Program-made: the position numbers and the translations under genes
From: Kribbella amoyensis
Lineage (GTDB): Bacteria > Actinomycetota > Actinomycetes > Propionibacteriales > Kribbellaceae
Length of the DNA: 64,000 bases
Assembly (NCBI RefSeq): GCF_007828865.1
Contig: NZ_VIVK01000001.1
Location: 5,208,001 to 5,272,000 of the forward strand
Direction: 5' to 3'
Notes under the pieces: generated by a model
The model's input: the letters and a program-made list of their open reading frames with translations, nothing else
The model's database searches: none
What the model was told of the DNA's origin: nothing
In this document: positions 33,476 through 41,991 of the stretch, piece by piece
Numbering within the stretch: the stretch's first letter is position 1
Layout: each line of letters starts with the position of its first letter

Positions 33476-33578
33476 TCGCTGGACGCCGGACCACCTCGCG
33501 TCCGGCGTACGAGGTGCTCCCGGATTGGGGTCGAAGCCGGGCGGTGACCACCGACCTGCCGTGACTGGGTGTGCAGAG

Positions 33579-33584
33579 TAGGCT
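33579..33584 (+). promoter_or_regulatory. Possible -10 (TAGGCT) of leaderless nuclease transcript
   Basis: TAGGCT is followed by six bases and GTG 33591, with no ribosome site between, suggesting a separate leaderless transcript for this gene. Confidence 0.4.
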
Positions 33585-33590
33585 GATGGT

Positions 33591-34085
33591 GTGCGCGAAG
33601 TCGACGTGGTCGGAGTCCGGGTGGAGATGCCCTCGAGTCAGCCGATCGTGCTGCTCCGGGAGGTCGGCGGTGAGCGGTACCTGCCGATCTGGATCGGTGC
33701 GGCCGAGGCCAGTGCGATCGCCTTCGCCCAGCAGGGCATGGAGCCGCCCCGGCCGCTGACCCACGATCTGTTCGCGGAGACGATCCGGGTGCTCGGGCAC
33801 ACGCTCAGCCAGGTCCGGATCGTCAACCTCACCGACGGGGTGTTCGAGGCGATCCTGGTCTTCGACGACAAGACCGAGATCTCGGCCCGGCCGTCGGACT
33901 CGATCGCGCTCGCGCTGCGGACCGGGACGCCGGTGTTCTGCGCCGAGGAGATCCTGGCCGAGGCCGGCATCCCGGTGCCGGACAGCGAGACCGACGGCGC
34001 CGACGAGGTCGAGGAAGAAGAAGAGGTCGAGCGGTTCCGCGAGTTTCTCGATCAGGTCACACCTGAGGACTTCGACAAGAGCTGA
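33591..34085 (+). CDS. Bifunctional nuclease family protein (DUF151)
   Basis: 164-residue protein of the BFN/DUF151 family, syntenic with Rv1829. Core motifs are REVGGERYLPIWIGAAEASAIAF and ARPSDSIALALRTGTPVF. Family members show DNase/RNase activity in some reports, but the physiological role is unclear. The C-terminus is strongly acidic (a run of Glu at residues 142-150). It has its own probable leaderless promoter and a structured terminator downstream. Confidence 0.9.
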   Translation: MREVDVVGVRVEMPSSQPIVLLREVGGERYLPIWIGAAEASAIAFAQQGMEPPRPLTHDLFAETIRVLGHTLSQVRIVNLTDGVFEAILVFDDKTEISARPSDSIALALRTGTPVFCAEEILAEAGIPVPDSETDGADEVEEEEEVERFREFLDQVTPEDFDKS

Positions 34086-34205
34086 CGTGTAGGGCGGACC
34101 CGAACGGGGTACTCACCCGTCGGCATCGACGAAAAGACGGACTTTCACACCTGAACAGCGCCCGGACTTGAACCCACCTGGTACAAGCCCGGACAGGTAA
34201 CGATT

Positions 34206-34243
34206 CGGGTCGGGAGCGCGACACGCTCCCGGCTCGGACCCGT
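34206..34243 (+). terminator. GC-rich compound hairpin after the nuclease gene
   Basis: CGGGAGCG (34211-34218) and CGCTCCCG (34224-34231) form an 8-bp perfect stem with a 5-base loop. Outer CGGGTC/GGACCCG segments at 34206-34243 can extend it imperfectly. It lies 120 bases after the nuclease stop and just before the next promoter. Confidence 0.5.
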
Positions 34244-34248
34244 TGTCG

Positions 34249-34306
34249 TTGACCGGCCCTGGTCGGCGGCTTACCTTGAAGGAGTTGTGGAGTGTTGTAA
34301 CTCCAC
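34249..34306 (+). promoter_or_regulatory. merR promoter with downstream inverted repeat
   Basis: TTGACC (34249-34254), a 17-base spacer and TACCTT (34272-34277) make a good promoter. Just downstream GTGGAGT (34287-34293) and ACTCCAC (34300-34306) form a perfect 7-bp inverted repeat, with GGAGTT/AACTCC half-sites overlapping it. An autoregulatory operator for the MerR protein is plausible. Confidence 0.55.
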
Positions 34307-34347
34307 GGATGTGATCCGTTCCAGTCGGTACCCAGGGAGGCGCAGGC

Positions 34348-34962
34348 GTGACACGCACCGGCGACACTGATCTGACGGCGCAGTCGACGTCCGACGCGCA
34401 CGCCGACGCGGCCGCGGCCGCGGGTGTTCAGGGGTTGCTCTTCGACGACGACCTGTCGCCGATGCCGGAGGACGTCGGGTTCCGTGGCCCGACCGCGTGC
34501 GCGGCCGCCGGGATCACCTACCGCCAGCTCGACTACTGGGCCCGGACGGGTCTGGTGTCGCCGTCGGTGCGCCCGGCCACCGGGTCCGGCACCCAGCGGC
34601 TCTACGGCTTCCGCGACGTGCTGCTGCTCAAGGTGATCAAGCGGCTGCTCGACGCGGGCATCTCGTTGCAGCAGATCCGGACCGCGATCGCGCACCTGAG
34701 CCAGCGCGGGATCGACGACCTGACCCAGATCACGCTGATGAGCGACGGCGCCTCGGTCTACATGTGCACCTCGCCGGACGAGGTGATCGATCTGCTGGCC
34801 GGCGGTCAGGGGGTCTTCGGGATCGCGCTCGGCGGGGTCTGGCGCGAGGTCGAGGGTTCGCTGTCCGAGCTGCCGACCGAGCGGGCCGGCCACGGCGACG
34901 AGGCCGAGCCGCACGCGAGCGACGAACTCGCCGCTCGCCGCCGCGCCCGGATGACCGGCTGA
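34348..34962 (+). CDS. MerR-family regulator (Rv1830-like)
   Basis: 204-residue MerR-type protein syntenic with Rv1830, which is linked to cell division control in mycobacteria. The HTH runs from GITYRQLDYWARTGLVSPSVRPATGSGTQRLYGFRDVLLLKVIKRLLDAG. The N-terminal 45 residues are disordered-looking and acidic. GTG 34348 follows CAGGGAGG. It has its own promoter and probable operator. The effector, if any, is unknown. Confidence 0.85.
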   Translation: MTRTGDTDLTAQSTSDAHADAAAAAGVQGLLFDDDLSPMPEDVGFRGPTACAAAGITYRQLDYWARTGLVSPSVRPATGSGTQRLYGFRDVLLLKVIKRLLDAGISLQQIRTAIAHLSQRGIDDLTQITLMSDGASVYMCTSPDEVIDLLAGGQGVFGIALGGVWREVEGSLSELPTERAGHGDEAEPHASDELAARRRARMTG

Positions 34963-35085
34963 ACCACCGTCCTCACTCTCCGCGCCCACTCACTTCCCCG
35001 GCGGGTGGGCGTTCTGCTGCCCGGGTGCGTACTGCCCGATGAACCGCCCGGTTGCTGGTAACCTCGGCGATAGCCGCACACAGCA

Positions 35086-35215
35086 CGCGGGAGAGTTCCG
35101 GGCGATGCCCGGGCGCCGAAGGGGCAATTCCTCCCCGGAACCTCTCAGGCCCATGGACCGGGTGCCACAGGCGACTCTGAAGCGTGTCCGCGCGTGACAG
35201 AGGGGGAGGCCACCG
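35086..35215 (+). ncRNA. Glycine riboswitch (single aptamer) controlling gcvP
   Basis: The conserved aptamer core is visible in order: GCGGGAGAGTTCC, GCGCCGAAGGGGCAA, CCTCTCAGGC, GGACCG and GACAGAGGGGGAGG. It sits in the leader of gcvP and ends about 30 bases before the start codon. Only one aptamer is seen, not the common tandem pair. It should turn on glycine cleavage when glycine is abundant. An extended -10-like TGGTAACCT at 35056-35064 may be its promoter. Confidence 0.92.
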
Positions 35216-35245
35216 GCAGAACTGTCAGCAACGGAGCCTCTCTCG

Positions 35246-38110
35246 ATGACTGCGCAAGACTCCTCCACCCCCACCCCGCTGGTCTCGGCCGCCTTCGCCG
35301 ACCGCCATATCGGGCCACGCCCTGACGAGGTCGCCACGATGGTGCGCGCCCTCGGGTACGCCGACGTCGACGCGCTCGTCGATGCCGCGGTGCCCGCCTC
35401 GATCCGGTCGGCCGAGCCGCTCCGGCTGCCCGAGCCCGCCTCCGAGGTGGACGCGCTGACCGAGCTCCGGCAGCTCGCCGCCCGTAACACCATCGCCACC
35501 TCGATGATCGGCCAGGGGTACTACGGCACCTTCACGCCGTCGGTGATCGTCCGCCGCCTGGTCGAGAACCCGGCGTGGTACACCGCCTACACGCCGTACC
35601 AGCCGGAGATCTCGCAGGGCCGGCTGGAGGCGCTGCTGAACTTCCAGACCGTGGTGTCCGACCTGACCGGGCTGCCGACCGCGAACGCGTCGCTGCTCGA
35701 CGAGGGCACCGCGGCCGCCGAGGCGATGACGCTGGCGCACCGGGGGAACCGCAAGAGCAAGAGCGACCGGTTCCTGGTCGACGCCGACTGCTTCGACCAG
35801 ACCATCGCCGTGGTCCGGACCCGGGCCGAGGCGCTCGGGATCGAGGTCGTGCTCGCCGACACCACCGACGGCCTGCCGGACGGTGACTTCTTCGGCTTCC
35901 TGGTCCAGTACCCCGGCGCCGGTGGAGCCGTCCGCGACCTGAGGCCGTTGATCGAGGCCGCGCACGCCCGCGACACCCTGGTCGCGGTGGCGTCCGACCT
36001 GCTCGCGCTGACCGTGCTCGAGGCGCCGGGCGAGGCCGGGGCCGACATCGTGATCGGCTCGTCCCAGCGCTTCGGCGTTCCGCTCTTCTACGGTGGCCCG
36101 CACGCCGGCTTCATGTCGGTCCGGACCGGCCTGGAGCGGTCGTTGCCCGGTCGCCTCGTCGGCGTCTCCGTCGACGCGGACGGCGCCCCGGCGTACCGGC
36201 TGGCGCTGCAGACCCGGGAGCAGCACATCCGTCGCGAGAAGGCGACCTCGAACATCTGTACCGCGCAGGTGCTGCTCGCCGTGGTCGCGTCGATGTACGC
36301 GGTGTACCACGGTCCGGACGGCCTGAAGGCGATCGCCGAGCGGGTGCACGGGCACGCCGACAGCCTGGCCGCGTCGTTGCGGGCCGGCGGCATCGAGGTC
36401 GTGCACGAGCAGTTCTTCGACACCGTGCTCGCCAGGGTCCCAGGCCGCGCGGCGGACGTGGTCGACGCGGCCCGGCAGCACGGGATCTGGCTGCGCCTCG
36501 TCGACGCCGACCACGTCGGCCTGTCCTGCGACGAGAAGACCGACGCCTCGGTGCTGAGCCGGGTCTGCCAGGCCTTCGGCGTCACCTACGACGCCGCGCT
36601 CACCGGCCCGGCGCTCGACCAGGCCGTTGCCCGCAGCACCGAGTACCTGACCCACCCGGTCTTCAACACGCACCGCTCGGAGACCGCGATGCTGCGGTAC
36701 CTGCGCAAGCTGAGCGACAAGGACTACGCGCTCGACCGGGGCATGATCCCGCTCGGCTCGTGCACGATGAAGCTGAACGCGACCACCGAGATGGAAGCGG
36801 TCACCTGGCCCGAGTTCGCCGACCTGCACCCGTTCGCGCCGATCGAGGACGCCGCCGGGTACGTCAAGCTGATCGGTCAGCTGGAGCGCTGGCTGGCCGA
36901 GGTGACCGGGTACGCGAAGGTGTCGATCCAGCCGAACGCGGGCTCGCAGGGTGAGCTGGCCGGGCTGCTCGCGATCCGTGGGTACCACCTGGCCAACGGC
37001 GACAGCGAGCGCACCGTCTGCCTGATCCCGGCCAGCGCGCACGGTACCAACGCGGCGTCCGCGGTGATGGCCGGGATGAAGGTCGTCGTTGTCAAGGGCA
37101 ACGACGACGGCACGATCGACCTGGACGACCTGCGCGCCAAGGCCGCCGAGCACGCGGCGAAGCTGGCCGCGATCATGATCACGTACCCGTCGACGCACGG
37201 CGTGTACGAGGAGAGCGTCACCGAGGTCTGCCGGATCGTCCACGACCACGGCGGCCAGGTGTACGTCGACGGCGCGAACCTGAACGCCCTGCTCGGCCTC
37301 GCCAAGCCGGGCGAGTTCGGCGGCGACGTCAGCCACCTGAACCTGCACAAGACGTTCTGTATCCCGCACGGTGGCGGCGGCCCTGGTGTCGGTCCGGTCG
37401 CGGTGGCCGAGCACCTGGCGCCGTACCTGCCGAACCACCCGCTGCTCGACCAGGCCGGACCGGAGTCCGGGGTCGGCCCGATCAGCGCTGCTCCGTTCGG
37501 GTCGGCCGGGGTGCTGGCGATCTCCTGGGCGTACATCCGGATGATGGGCGCCGAGGGGCTGACCGCGGCGACGAAGAACGCGGTGCTGACCGCGAACTAC
37601 GTCGCCAAGCGGCTCGAGAACGCGTTCCCCGTGCTCTACACCGGCGAGAACGGCCTGGTCGCGCACGAGTGCATCCTGGACCTGCGGCCGATCACCAAGG
37701 AGACCGGCATCACCGTCGACGACGTCGCCAAGCGGCTGATCGACTACGGCTTCCACGCGCCGACGATGTCGTTCCCGGTGGCCGGCACGCTGATGGTCGA
37801 GCCGACCGAGTCCGAGGACCTGGGCGAGCTGGACCGGTTCGTCGACGCGATGATCGCGATCCGGCACGAGATCGACCGGGTCGTGGCGGGGGAGTGGCCG
37901 GCCGGCGACAACCCGCTGGTGAACGCGCCGCACACCGCGTCCTCGGTGATCAACGACAAGTGGGACCACGCGTACACCCGTGAGGAGGCCGCGTTCCCGC
38001 GTTCCGTCGACCGGACCACCAAGTACTGGCCGCCGGTCCGCCGCATCGACGGTGCGTACGGCGACCGCAACCTGATCTGCTCCTGCCCGTCCCCGGAGGC
38101 CTTTGAGTGA
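35246..38110 (+). CDS. gcvP: Glycine dehydrogenase (decarboxylating), P protein
   Basis: PLP enzyme that decarboxylates glycine and loads the aminomethyl group on GcvH. The fused 954-residue form carries both halves; the PLP lysine is Lys702 in LNLHKTFCIPHGGGGPG. The N-terminus has DRHIGPRPDEV and the mid-protein has SNICTAQVLLA. The start ATG 35246 follows AACGGAG. Expression is under the glycine riboswitch just upstream. The stop overlaps the next gene by 4 bases. Confidence 0.97.
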   Translation: MTAQDSSTPTPLVSAAFADRHIGPRPDEVATMVRALGYADVDALVDAAVPASIRSAEPLRLPEPASEVDALTELRQLAARNTIATSMIGQGYYGTFTPSVIVRRLVENPAWYTAYTPYQPEISQGRLEALLNFQTVVSDLTGLPTANASLLDEGTAAAEAMTLAHRGNRKSKSDRFLVDADCFDQTIAVVRTRAEALGIEVVLADTTDGLPDGDFFGFLVQYPGAGGAVRDLRPLIEAAHARDTLVAVASDLLALTVLEAPGEAGADIVIGSSQRFGVPLFYGGPHAGFMSVRTGLERSLPGRLVGVSVDADGAPAYRLALQTREQHIRREKATSNICTAQVLLAVVASMYAVYHGPDGLKAIAERVHGHADSLAASLRAGGIEVVHEQFFDTVLARVPGRAADVVDAARQHGIWLRLVDADHVGLSCDEKTDASVLSRVCQAFGVTYDAALTGPALDQAVARSTEYLTHPVFNTHRSETAMLRYLRKLSDKDYALDRGMIPLGSCTMKLNATTEMEAVTWPEFADLHPFAPIEDAAGYVKLIGQLERWLAEVTGYAKVSIQPNAGSQGELAGLLAIRGYHLANGDSERTVCLIPASAHGTNAASAVMAGMKVVVVKGNDDGTIDLDDLRAKAAEHAAKLAAIMITYPSTHGVYEESVTEVCRIVHDHGGQVYVDGANLNALLGLAKPGEFGGDVSHLNLHKTFCIPHGGGGPGVGPVAVAEHLAPYLPNHPLLDQAGPESGVGPISAAPFGSAGVLAISWAYIRMMGAEGLTAATKNAVLTANYVAKRLENAFPVLYTGENGLVAHECILDLRPITKETGITVDDVAKRLIDYGFHAPTMSFPVAGTLMVEPTESEDLGELDRFVDAMIAIRHEIDRVVAGEWPAGDNPLVNAPHTASSVINDKWDHAYTREEAAFPRSVDRTTKYWPPVRRIDGAYGDRNLICSCPSPEAFE

Positions 38111-39408
38111 CCCTTCGTCCTGACACCGCGGCCGCCCTGTTCGCGGAGGTGGCCGCGGCGCAGTCCGAGTGGAGGTTGCCGTCGATCAACGCCGGGGTGC
38201 TGCGGGACGGCGCCTTGGTGTGGACCGGGTCGCGGGGGCGGTTCGCCACCGTGGACGGGGGCGCGCCGGGGCCGGACGTGCAGTACCGGATCGGGTCGAT
38301 CACGAAGACGCTGACCGCGATCCTGGTGCTGCAGTGCCGGGACGACGGGCTGCTCGGGCTGAACGATGCCGTTGGCAAGCATCTGCCCGGGATCGCGTTC
38401 GGGGACCGGACGATCCGGCACCTGCTCGCGCACTCGGGCGGGATGAACGCCGAGCCCGAGGGGCCGTGGTGGGAGCGCAACCCGGGCGTCACGTTCGACG
38501 AGCTCGCGGCCGCGATGGACGACGCGCACGCGGCCGGTCCGGCGGATCGGCGGCACCACTACTCGAACCTCGGCTACGGCCTGCTCGGTGAGATCGTGGC
38601 GCGGGTGCGCGGCGAGGCCTGGTTCGACCTGGTGGTGGAGCGGATCCTCCGGCCGCTGGAGATGAAGCGGACCTCGTACTTCCCGGCGGCGCCCGCGGCC
38701 CAGGGGTTCTCGGTGCACCCGTTCAGCGGTCGGCTCGAGGAGGAACCGGCCCACGACGCGGCCGCGATGGCCCCGGCCGGTCAGCTGTGGAGCACGATCG
38801 AGGACCTGGCCAAGCTGGCGGCGTTCTGGATCGACCCGGTGTACGAGGTGCTGAGCCGGGACACTGTCGAGGAGATGGCGGCCCCGTCGGCCTCGGATCC
38901 GCGCGAGGCCCTCACCGGCTCGTACGGGCTGGGTCTGCGGTTGTACGCGGACGACCCGTACGTCTTCGTCGGCCACACCGGTTCGATGCCGGGCTTCCTG
39001 GCCGGGTTGTTCGTGGACCGGGCCCGGCGGATCGGTGCCGTGACGCTGGGCAACGCGACGTACGGCAAGTGCGCGTCCGTCCCGCTCGACCTGATGCGCA
39101 CCCTGGTCGCCCACGAACCACCGCTGCCGCAGGAATGGGTCCCCGAACCACGGCTGGCCCAAGGCGAGGAGTTGCTCGGCCACTGGTACTGGGGCAACAC
39201 CCCGCTGACGATGGTGGTCAGCTGCGGCATCCTCCAGATCACCGGCGGCCTCACCTCCCGCTTCACCCCGCTCGGCCCCGACCTGTACCGAGGCCGCGAC
39301 GGCTACCTGGCCGGCGAGAACCTCAAGGTGATCCGCGACGACACCGGCGCCATCCAGGAACTCAACATCGCCACCTTCAGCCTCACCCGTCGTCCGTACG
39401 GCCGCTGA
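38107..39408 (+). CDS. Serine hydrolase, class C beta-lactamase/DD-peptidase-like
   Basis: 433-residue member of the beta-lactamase (PF00144) family. The nucleophile motif is Ser64-x-x-Lys67 (GSITKTLT), the second motif YSN in HHYSNLGYGLLG, and the third HTG in FVGHTGSMPGF. No signal peptide is visible, so it is probably cytoplasmic; esterase, D-aminopeptidase or amidase roles are as likely as peptidoglycan action. The C-terminal 110 residues form an added beta domain. GTG 38107 overlaps gcvP's stop, an odd coupling with a glycine enzyme. Confidence 0.87.
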   Translation: MTLRPDTAAALFAEVAAAQSEWRLPSINAGVLRDGALVWTGSRGRFATVDGGAPGPDVQYRIGSITKTLTAILVLQCRDDGLLGLNDAVGKHLPGIAFGDRTIRHLLAHSGGMNAEPEGPWWERNPGVTFDELAAAMDDAHAAGPADRRHHYSNLGYGLLGEIVARVRGEAWFDLVVERILRPLEMKRTSYFPAAPAAQGFSVHPFSGRLEEEPAHDAAAMAPAGQLWSTIEDLAKLAAFWIDPVYEVLSRDTVEEMAAPSASDPREALTGSYGLGLRLYADDPYVFVGHTGSMPGFLAGLFVDRARRIGAVTLGNATYGKCASVPLDLMRTLVAHEPPLPQEWVPEPRLAQGEELLGHWYWGNTPLTMVVSCGILQITGGLTSRFTPLGPDLYRGRDGYLAGENLKVIRDDTGAIQELNIATFSLTRRPYGR

Positions 39409-39456
39409 CCACGGCCGGAAGCGGCCGTGACCGAGAACCACGGGTGACCTCCGAAC

Positions 39457-39462
39457 TACGGT
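39457..39462 (+). promoter_or_regulatory. Possible -10 (TACGGT) of leaderless transcript
   Basis: TACGGT lies six bases before ATG 39469. The intervening GAGGAC could alternatively be a weak ribosome site. Confidence 0.3.
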
Positions 39463-39468
39463 GAGGAC

Positions 39469-40233
39469 ATGCCGTGGCTCCGGATCGTGTCCGTCGGGAT
39501 CGTCGTCGTGCTGCTCGGTTTCGTCGTCAGGGGTGCGGTCGATCACTGGTCCGACCCGCAGGAGAGCCGGCAGGACGTGATCGACCAGCACGCCGGAACG
39601 CTGAGGACGATTCGCGGTCAGGTCGAGCGAGCGGTCGCCAAGACCCCGCCGATCGACCTGGAAGCCGCGGGATCAGAGCGCTGCGACGGGCTCCGGGACG
39701 GCGAGCGGCCGTTCAAGCTCGACAGGGGTGACCCAAGGACCAGCACGGTCGGCATCGTCCTGGACCGGCAACTGACCGACCCAGGCGCCGAGCGGGGTCA
39801 GTACGACTTCGCGCCGACGACGCTGGGCGACCTGATCGTCGAGGCCGGTCCGGGCCACGAGGCCGGGAAGGACGATCAGGAGCCGGCCGACGATCTGTTC
39901 AGGCGGACCGTCGAGGCGACCGCCAAGGTCCGCTATGCGCTGGTCCTGCGCCTGGTCGACGTCCCATCCGAAGATGAGGAACCGCGCCACCTGGGCTACA
40001 CGGCGTCGATGCTCGACCTGACCAGGGCCGCGGAGGTCTGCCGGTTCAGTGCCACTGCCGACGTCGGGCGGGGGGTCATCCCCTATCGGTACCCGAGCGG
40101 TGCGTCGGAGGAGATGCGCAACCGCAGCAAGGCCGGGGCGCTGAGAATGGTCCTGTTGAGCAACACGCTGGCCGTGCTCGAGATGCAGCTCAACTCGGTG
40201 CAGCGGGGCAGCTTCGAGCTCGACGGGAAGTAG
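39469..40233 (+). CDS. Membrane-anchored hypothetical protein
   Basis: 254-residue protein with one N-terminal hydrophobic helix (residues 5-24, IVSVGIVVVLLGFVVRGAV) acting as signal anchor, then an extracellular domain with no motif I recognise. Only two cysteines remain in the exported part (in ERCDGLRDG and AEVCRFSA) and might pair. It follows the serine hydrolase by 60 bases. Function unknown. Confidence 0.6.
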   Translation: MPWLRIVSVGIVVVLLGFVVRGAVDHWSDPQESRQDVIDQHAGTLRTIRGQVERAVAKTPPIDLEAAGSERCDGLRDGERPFKLDRGDPRTSTVGIVLDRQLTDPGAERGQYDFAPTTLGDLIVEAGPGHEAGKDDQEPADDLFRRTVEATAKVRYALVLRLVDVPSEDEEPRHLGYTASMLDLTRAAEVCRFSATADVGRGVIPYRYPSGASEEMRNRSKAGALRMVLLSNTLAVLEMQLNSVQRGSFELDGK

Positions 40234-40373
40234 CCGCGTTCCGGGCCGTCCGGAATGGGGGCGTGAGGCTTGCCACAAGTACGTGACGGGGAAGGTTCGG
40301 CCTGCCCTGGAACGCCTTGCTGGATGGGGGAAACGGCGTGTCGCCCGAGGGATGGTCACTGTGGGCACCCCGG

Positions 40374-40433
40374 TTGACACGGGGCGGAGGGGCGGAAGTA
40401 AGTTAGGTCCGCCTTAGTAAGGCTTGCCTTACT
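40374..40433 (+). promoter_or_regulatory. Siderophore operon promoter with iron boxes (IdeR/DmdR type)
   Basis: TTGACA (40374-40379) and TAAGTT (40399-40404, 19-base spacer) form the likely promoter. Overlapping and downstream are TTAGGTCCGCCTTAGTA-type sequence (from 40403) and the perfect inverted repeat AGTAAGGC-TT-GCCTTACT (40416-40433). These resemble the DtxR-family TTAGGTTAGGCTAACCTAA consensus (12 of 19 by eye). Repression by iron-loaded IdeR/DmdR1 is inferred. Confidence 0.7.
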
Positions 40434-40458
40434 CGACAACTTTCCCTGGAGAGCCTGG

Positions 40459-41991
40459 ATGCCGCAGCCCGCGCGTCTCACCGCGGTCAGCTCGTTGCCA
40501 TCGGTGCCGCAGAGCCCGTTCGATCTGACCCTTCCTCGCTGGCCGTTGGCCACCACGGTGGCCGACCGGACCCGGGGGCCGTTGCCGGCGGGGCCGCCGG
40601 CGGCGGTGTTGCGGCGGACGGCCGAACTGCTGGGCGAGCCGCGGGTGCCGTCGACCGGTGTCGGGGAGTCGGCCGCGCTGGACCTGATCGCGAGTGTGCT
40701 GGCCGAGAACGGGATCGACCTGAGTCACCCGCACGCGGCCGCGCACCTGCAGCCGCCGGTGCTCCAGGTCGCCGTCGACGCGGACGCGCTGGCGTCGGCG
40801 AGCAACGCGTCGATGGACACGTACGACTCGGGTCCGGCGACGCTGGCCGTCGAGCAGTGGGTCGTCCGCGCGCTCGCGGGTCTGGCCGGGCTCGGTACCT
40901 CGGCCGACGGCGTCCTCACCCCGGGCGGCTCGATCTCGAACCTGCTGGCCGTGCTGATCGCCCGGGACAGCGCCGCCGCGTCGCTCGGGATCGACGTCCG
41001 CCGGCACGGCGTGCAGGGGATTCCCCGGCCGGTCGTGTTCTGTTCCGAGCTGGCCCACTTCTCTGTTCAGCGAGCCTGTGCCGCCCTCGGGCTCGGTGAG
41101 GAGGCCGCCGTCACGATCCCGTCCGACGACGACTTCCGGATGCGCCTCGACGTGCTGGCCGGCGAACTCGCCAGGCCGGGCCGGACGCCGGTCGCCGTGG
41201 TCGCGACCGCGGGGACGACCGACTACGGTTCGATCGACCCGATCGCGGGTGCGGCCGAGCTCGCCCATCGGTACGGGGCCTGGCTGCACGTGGACGCGGC
41301 GTACGGGTTCGGGGCGTTGTTCTCCGACCGGCTGGCGCCGTTGCTGGCGGAGTTGCCGGCCGCCGACTCGGTCACGCTCGACCTGCACAAGATCGGCTGG
41401 CAGCCGGCCGCGACGAGCGCGCTGCTGGTCGCGGACCGGACCAGGTTCGCCTCGCTCGGCCGGTCGGTCGACTACCTGAACCCGGCCGACGACATCGACT
41501 CCGGGCTGGACGGACTGCTCGGCCGAAGCCTGCAGACCACCCGCCGGCCGGACGCGGTGAAGGTCGCCACCACGCTCACCGCGTACGGACGGGCCGGGCT
41601 CGGCCGGATGCTGGACGCCTGTCACGAGCTCGCCCACGCGGCAGCGGCCCGCGTTGTTGCCGACAGCAACCTTGAGCTGCTGGCCCCGGTGACCTTGACG
41701 ACGGTGCTGTTCCGGGTCGCCGGGACCGAGCTGGAACCGGCCGCCCTGGACGCGGTCCAGGGCGAGATCAGGCGCCGGCTGCTGACCTCGGGACGGGTGC
41801 TGATCGGCCGCACCAAGATCCCCGCCCGGTCCGGCCGTCCGGCCGTGGTCGCGCTGAAGCTCACCCTGCTCAACCCGAACGCCACGGCGACCGACATCGA
41901 GGAACTGCTCGATCAGGTCGTCGCGACCGGACGCGACGTGATCGCGTCCCGGGGCGCGCTGGTCTCGACCGGTGGTGAGGGTGCCGCGTGA
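40459..41991 (+). CDS. PLP-dependent diamine-forming decarboxylase (DesA/RhbB-like)
   Basis: Group II pyridoxal-phosphate decarboxylase of 510 residues, first enzyme of the siderophore operon. The PLP lysine is Lys311 in LDLHKIGWQ, with HVDAAYG providing the ring aspartate and GGSISNLLAVL contacting phosphate. DesA homologues convert lysine to cadaverine; RhbB converts 2,4-diaminobutyrate to diaminopropane. No diaminobutyrate aminotransferase lies nearby, so lysine or ornithine is the likelier substrate. Start ATG 40459, 26 bases after the iron box. Overlaps the next gene by 4 bases. Confidence 0.88.
   Translation: MPQPARLTAVSSLPSVPQSPFDLTLPRWPLATTVADRTRGPLPAGPPAAVLRRTAELLGEPRVPSTGVGESAALDLIASVLAENGIDLSHPHAAAHLQPPVLQVAVDADALASASNASMDTYDSGPATLAVEQWVVRALAGLAGLGTSADGVLTPGGSISNLLAVLIARDSAAASLGIDVRRHGVQGIPRPVVFCSELAHFSVQRACAALGLGEEAAVTIPSDDDFRMRLDVLAGELARPGRTPVAVVATAGTTDYGSIDPIAGAAELAHRYGAWLHVDAAYGFGALFSDRLAPLLAELPAADSVTLDLHKIGWQPAATSALLVADRTRFASLGRSVDYLNPADDIDSGLDGLLGRSLQTTRRPDAVKVATTLTAYGRAGLGRMLDACHELAHAAAARVVADSNLELLAPVTLTTVLFRVAGTELEPAALDAVQGEIRRRLLTSGRVLIGRTKIPARSGRPAVVALKLTLLNPNATATDIEELLDQVVATGRDVIASRGALVSTGGEGAA

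Noticed and set aside
35225..37969. 914-codon minus-strand frame opposite gcvP
   Set aside because: Antisense shadow of an unmistakable GcvP.
32281..38110. Tandem glycine riboswitch
   Set aside because: Only one aptamer core is visible between 35086 and 35215; upstream sequence does not repeat the core elements.
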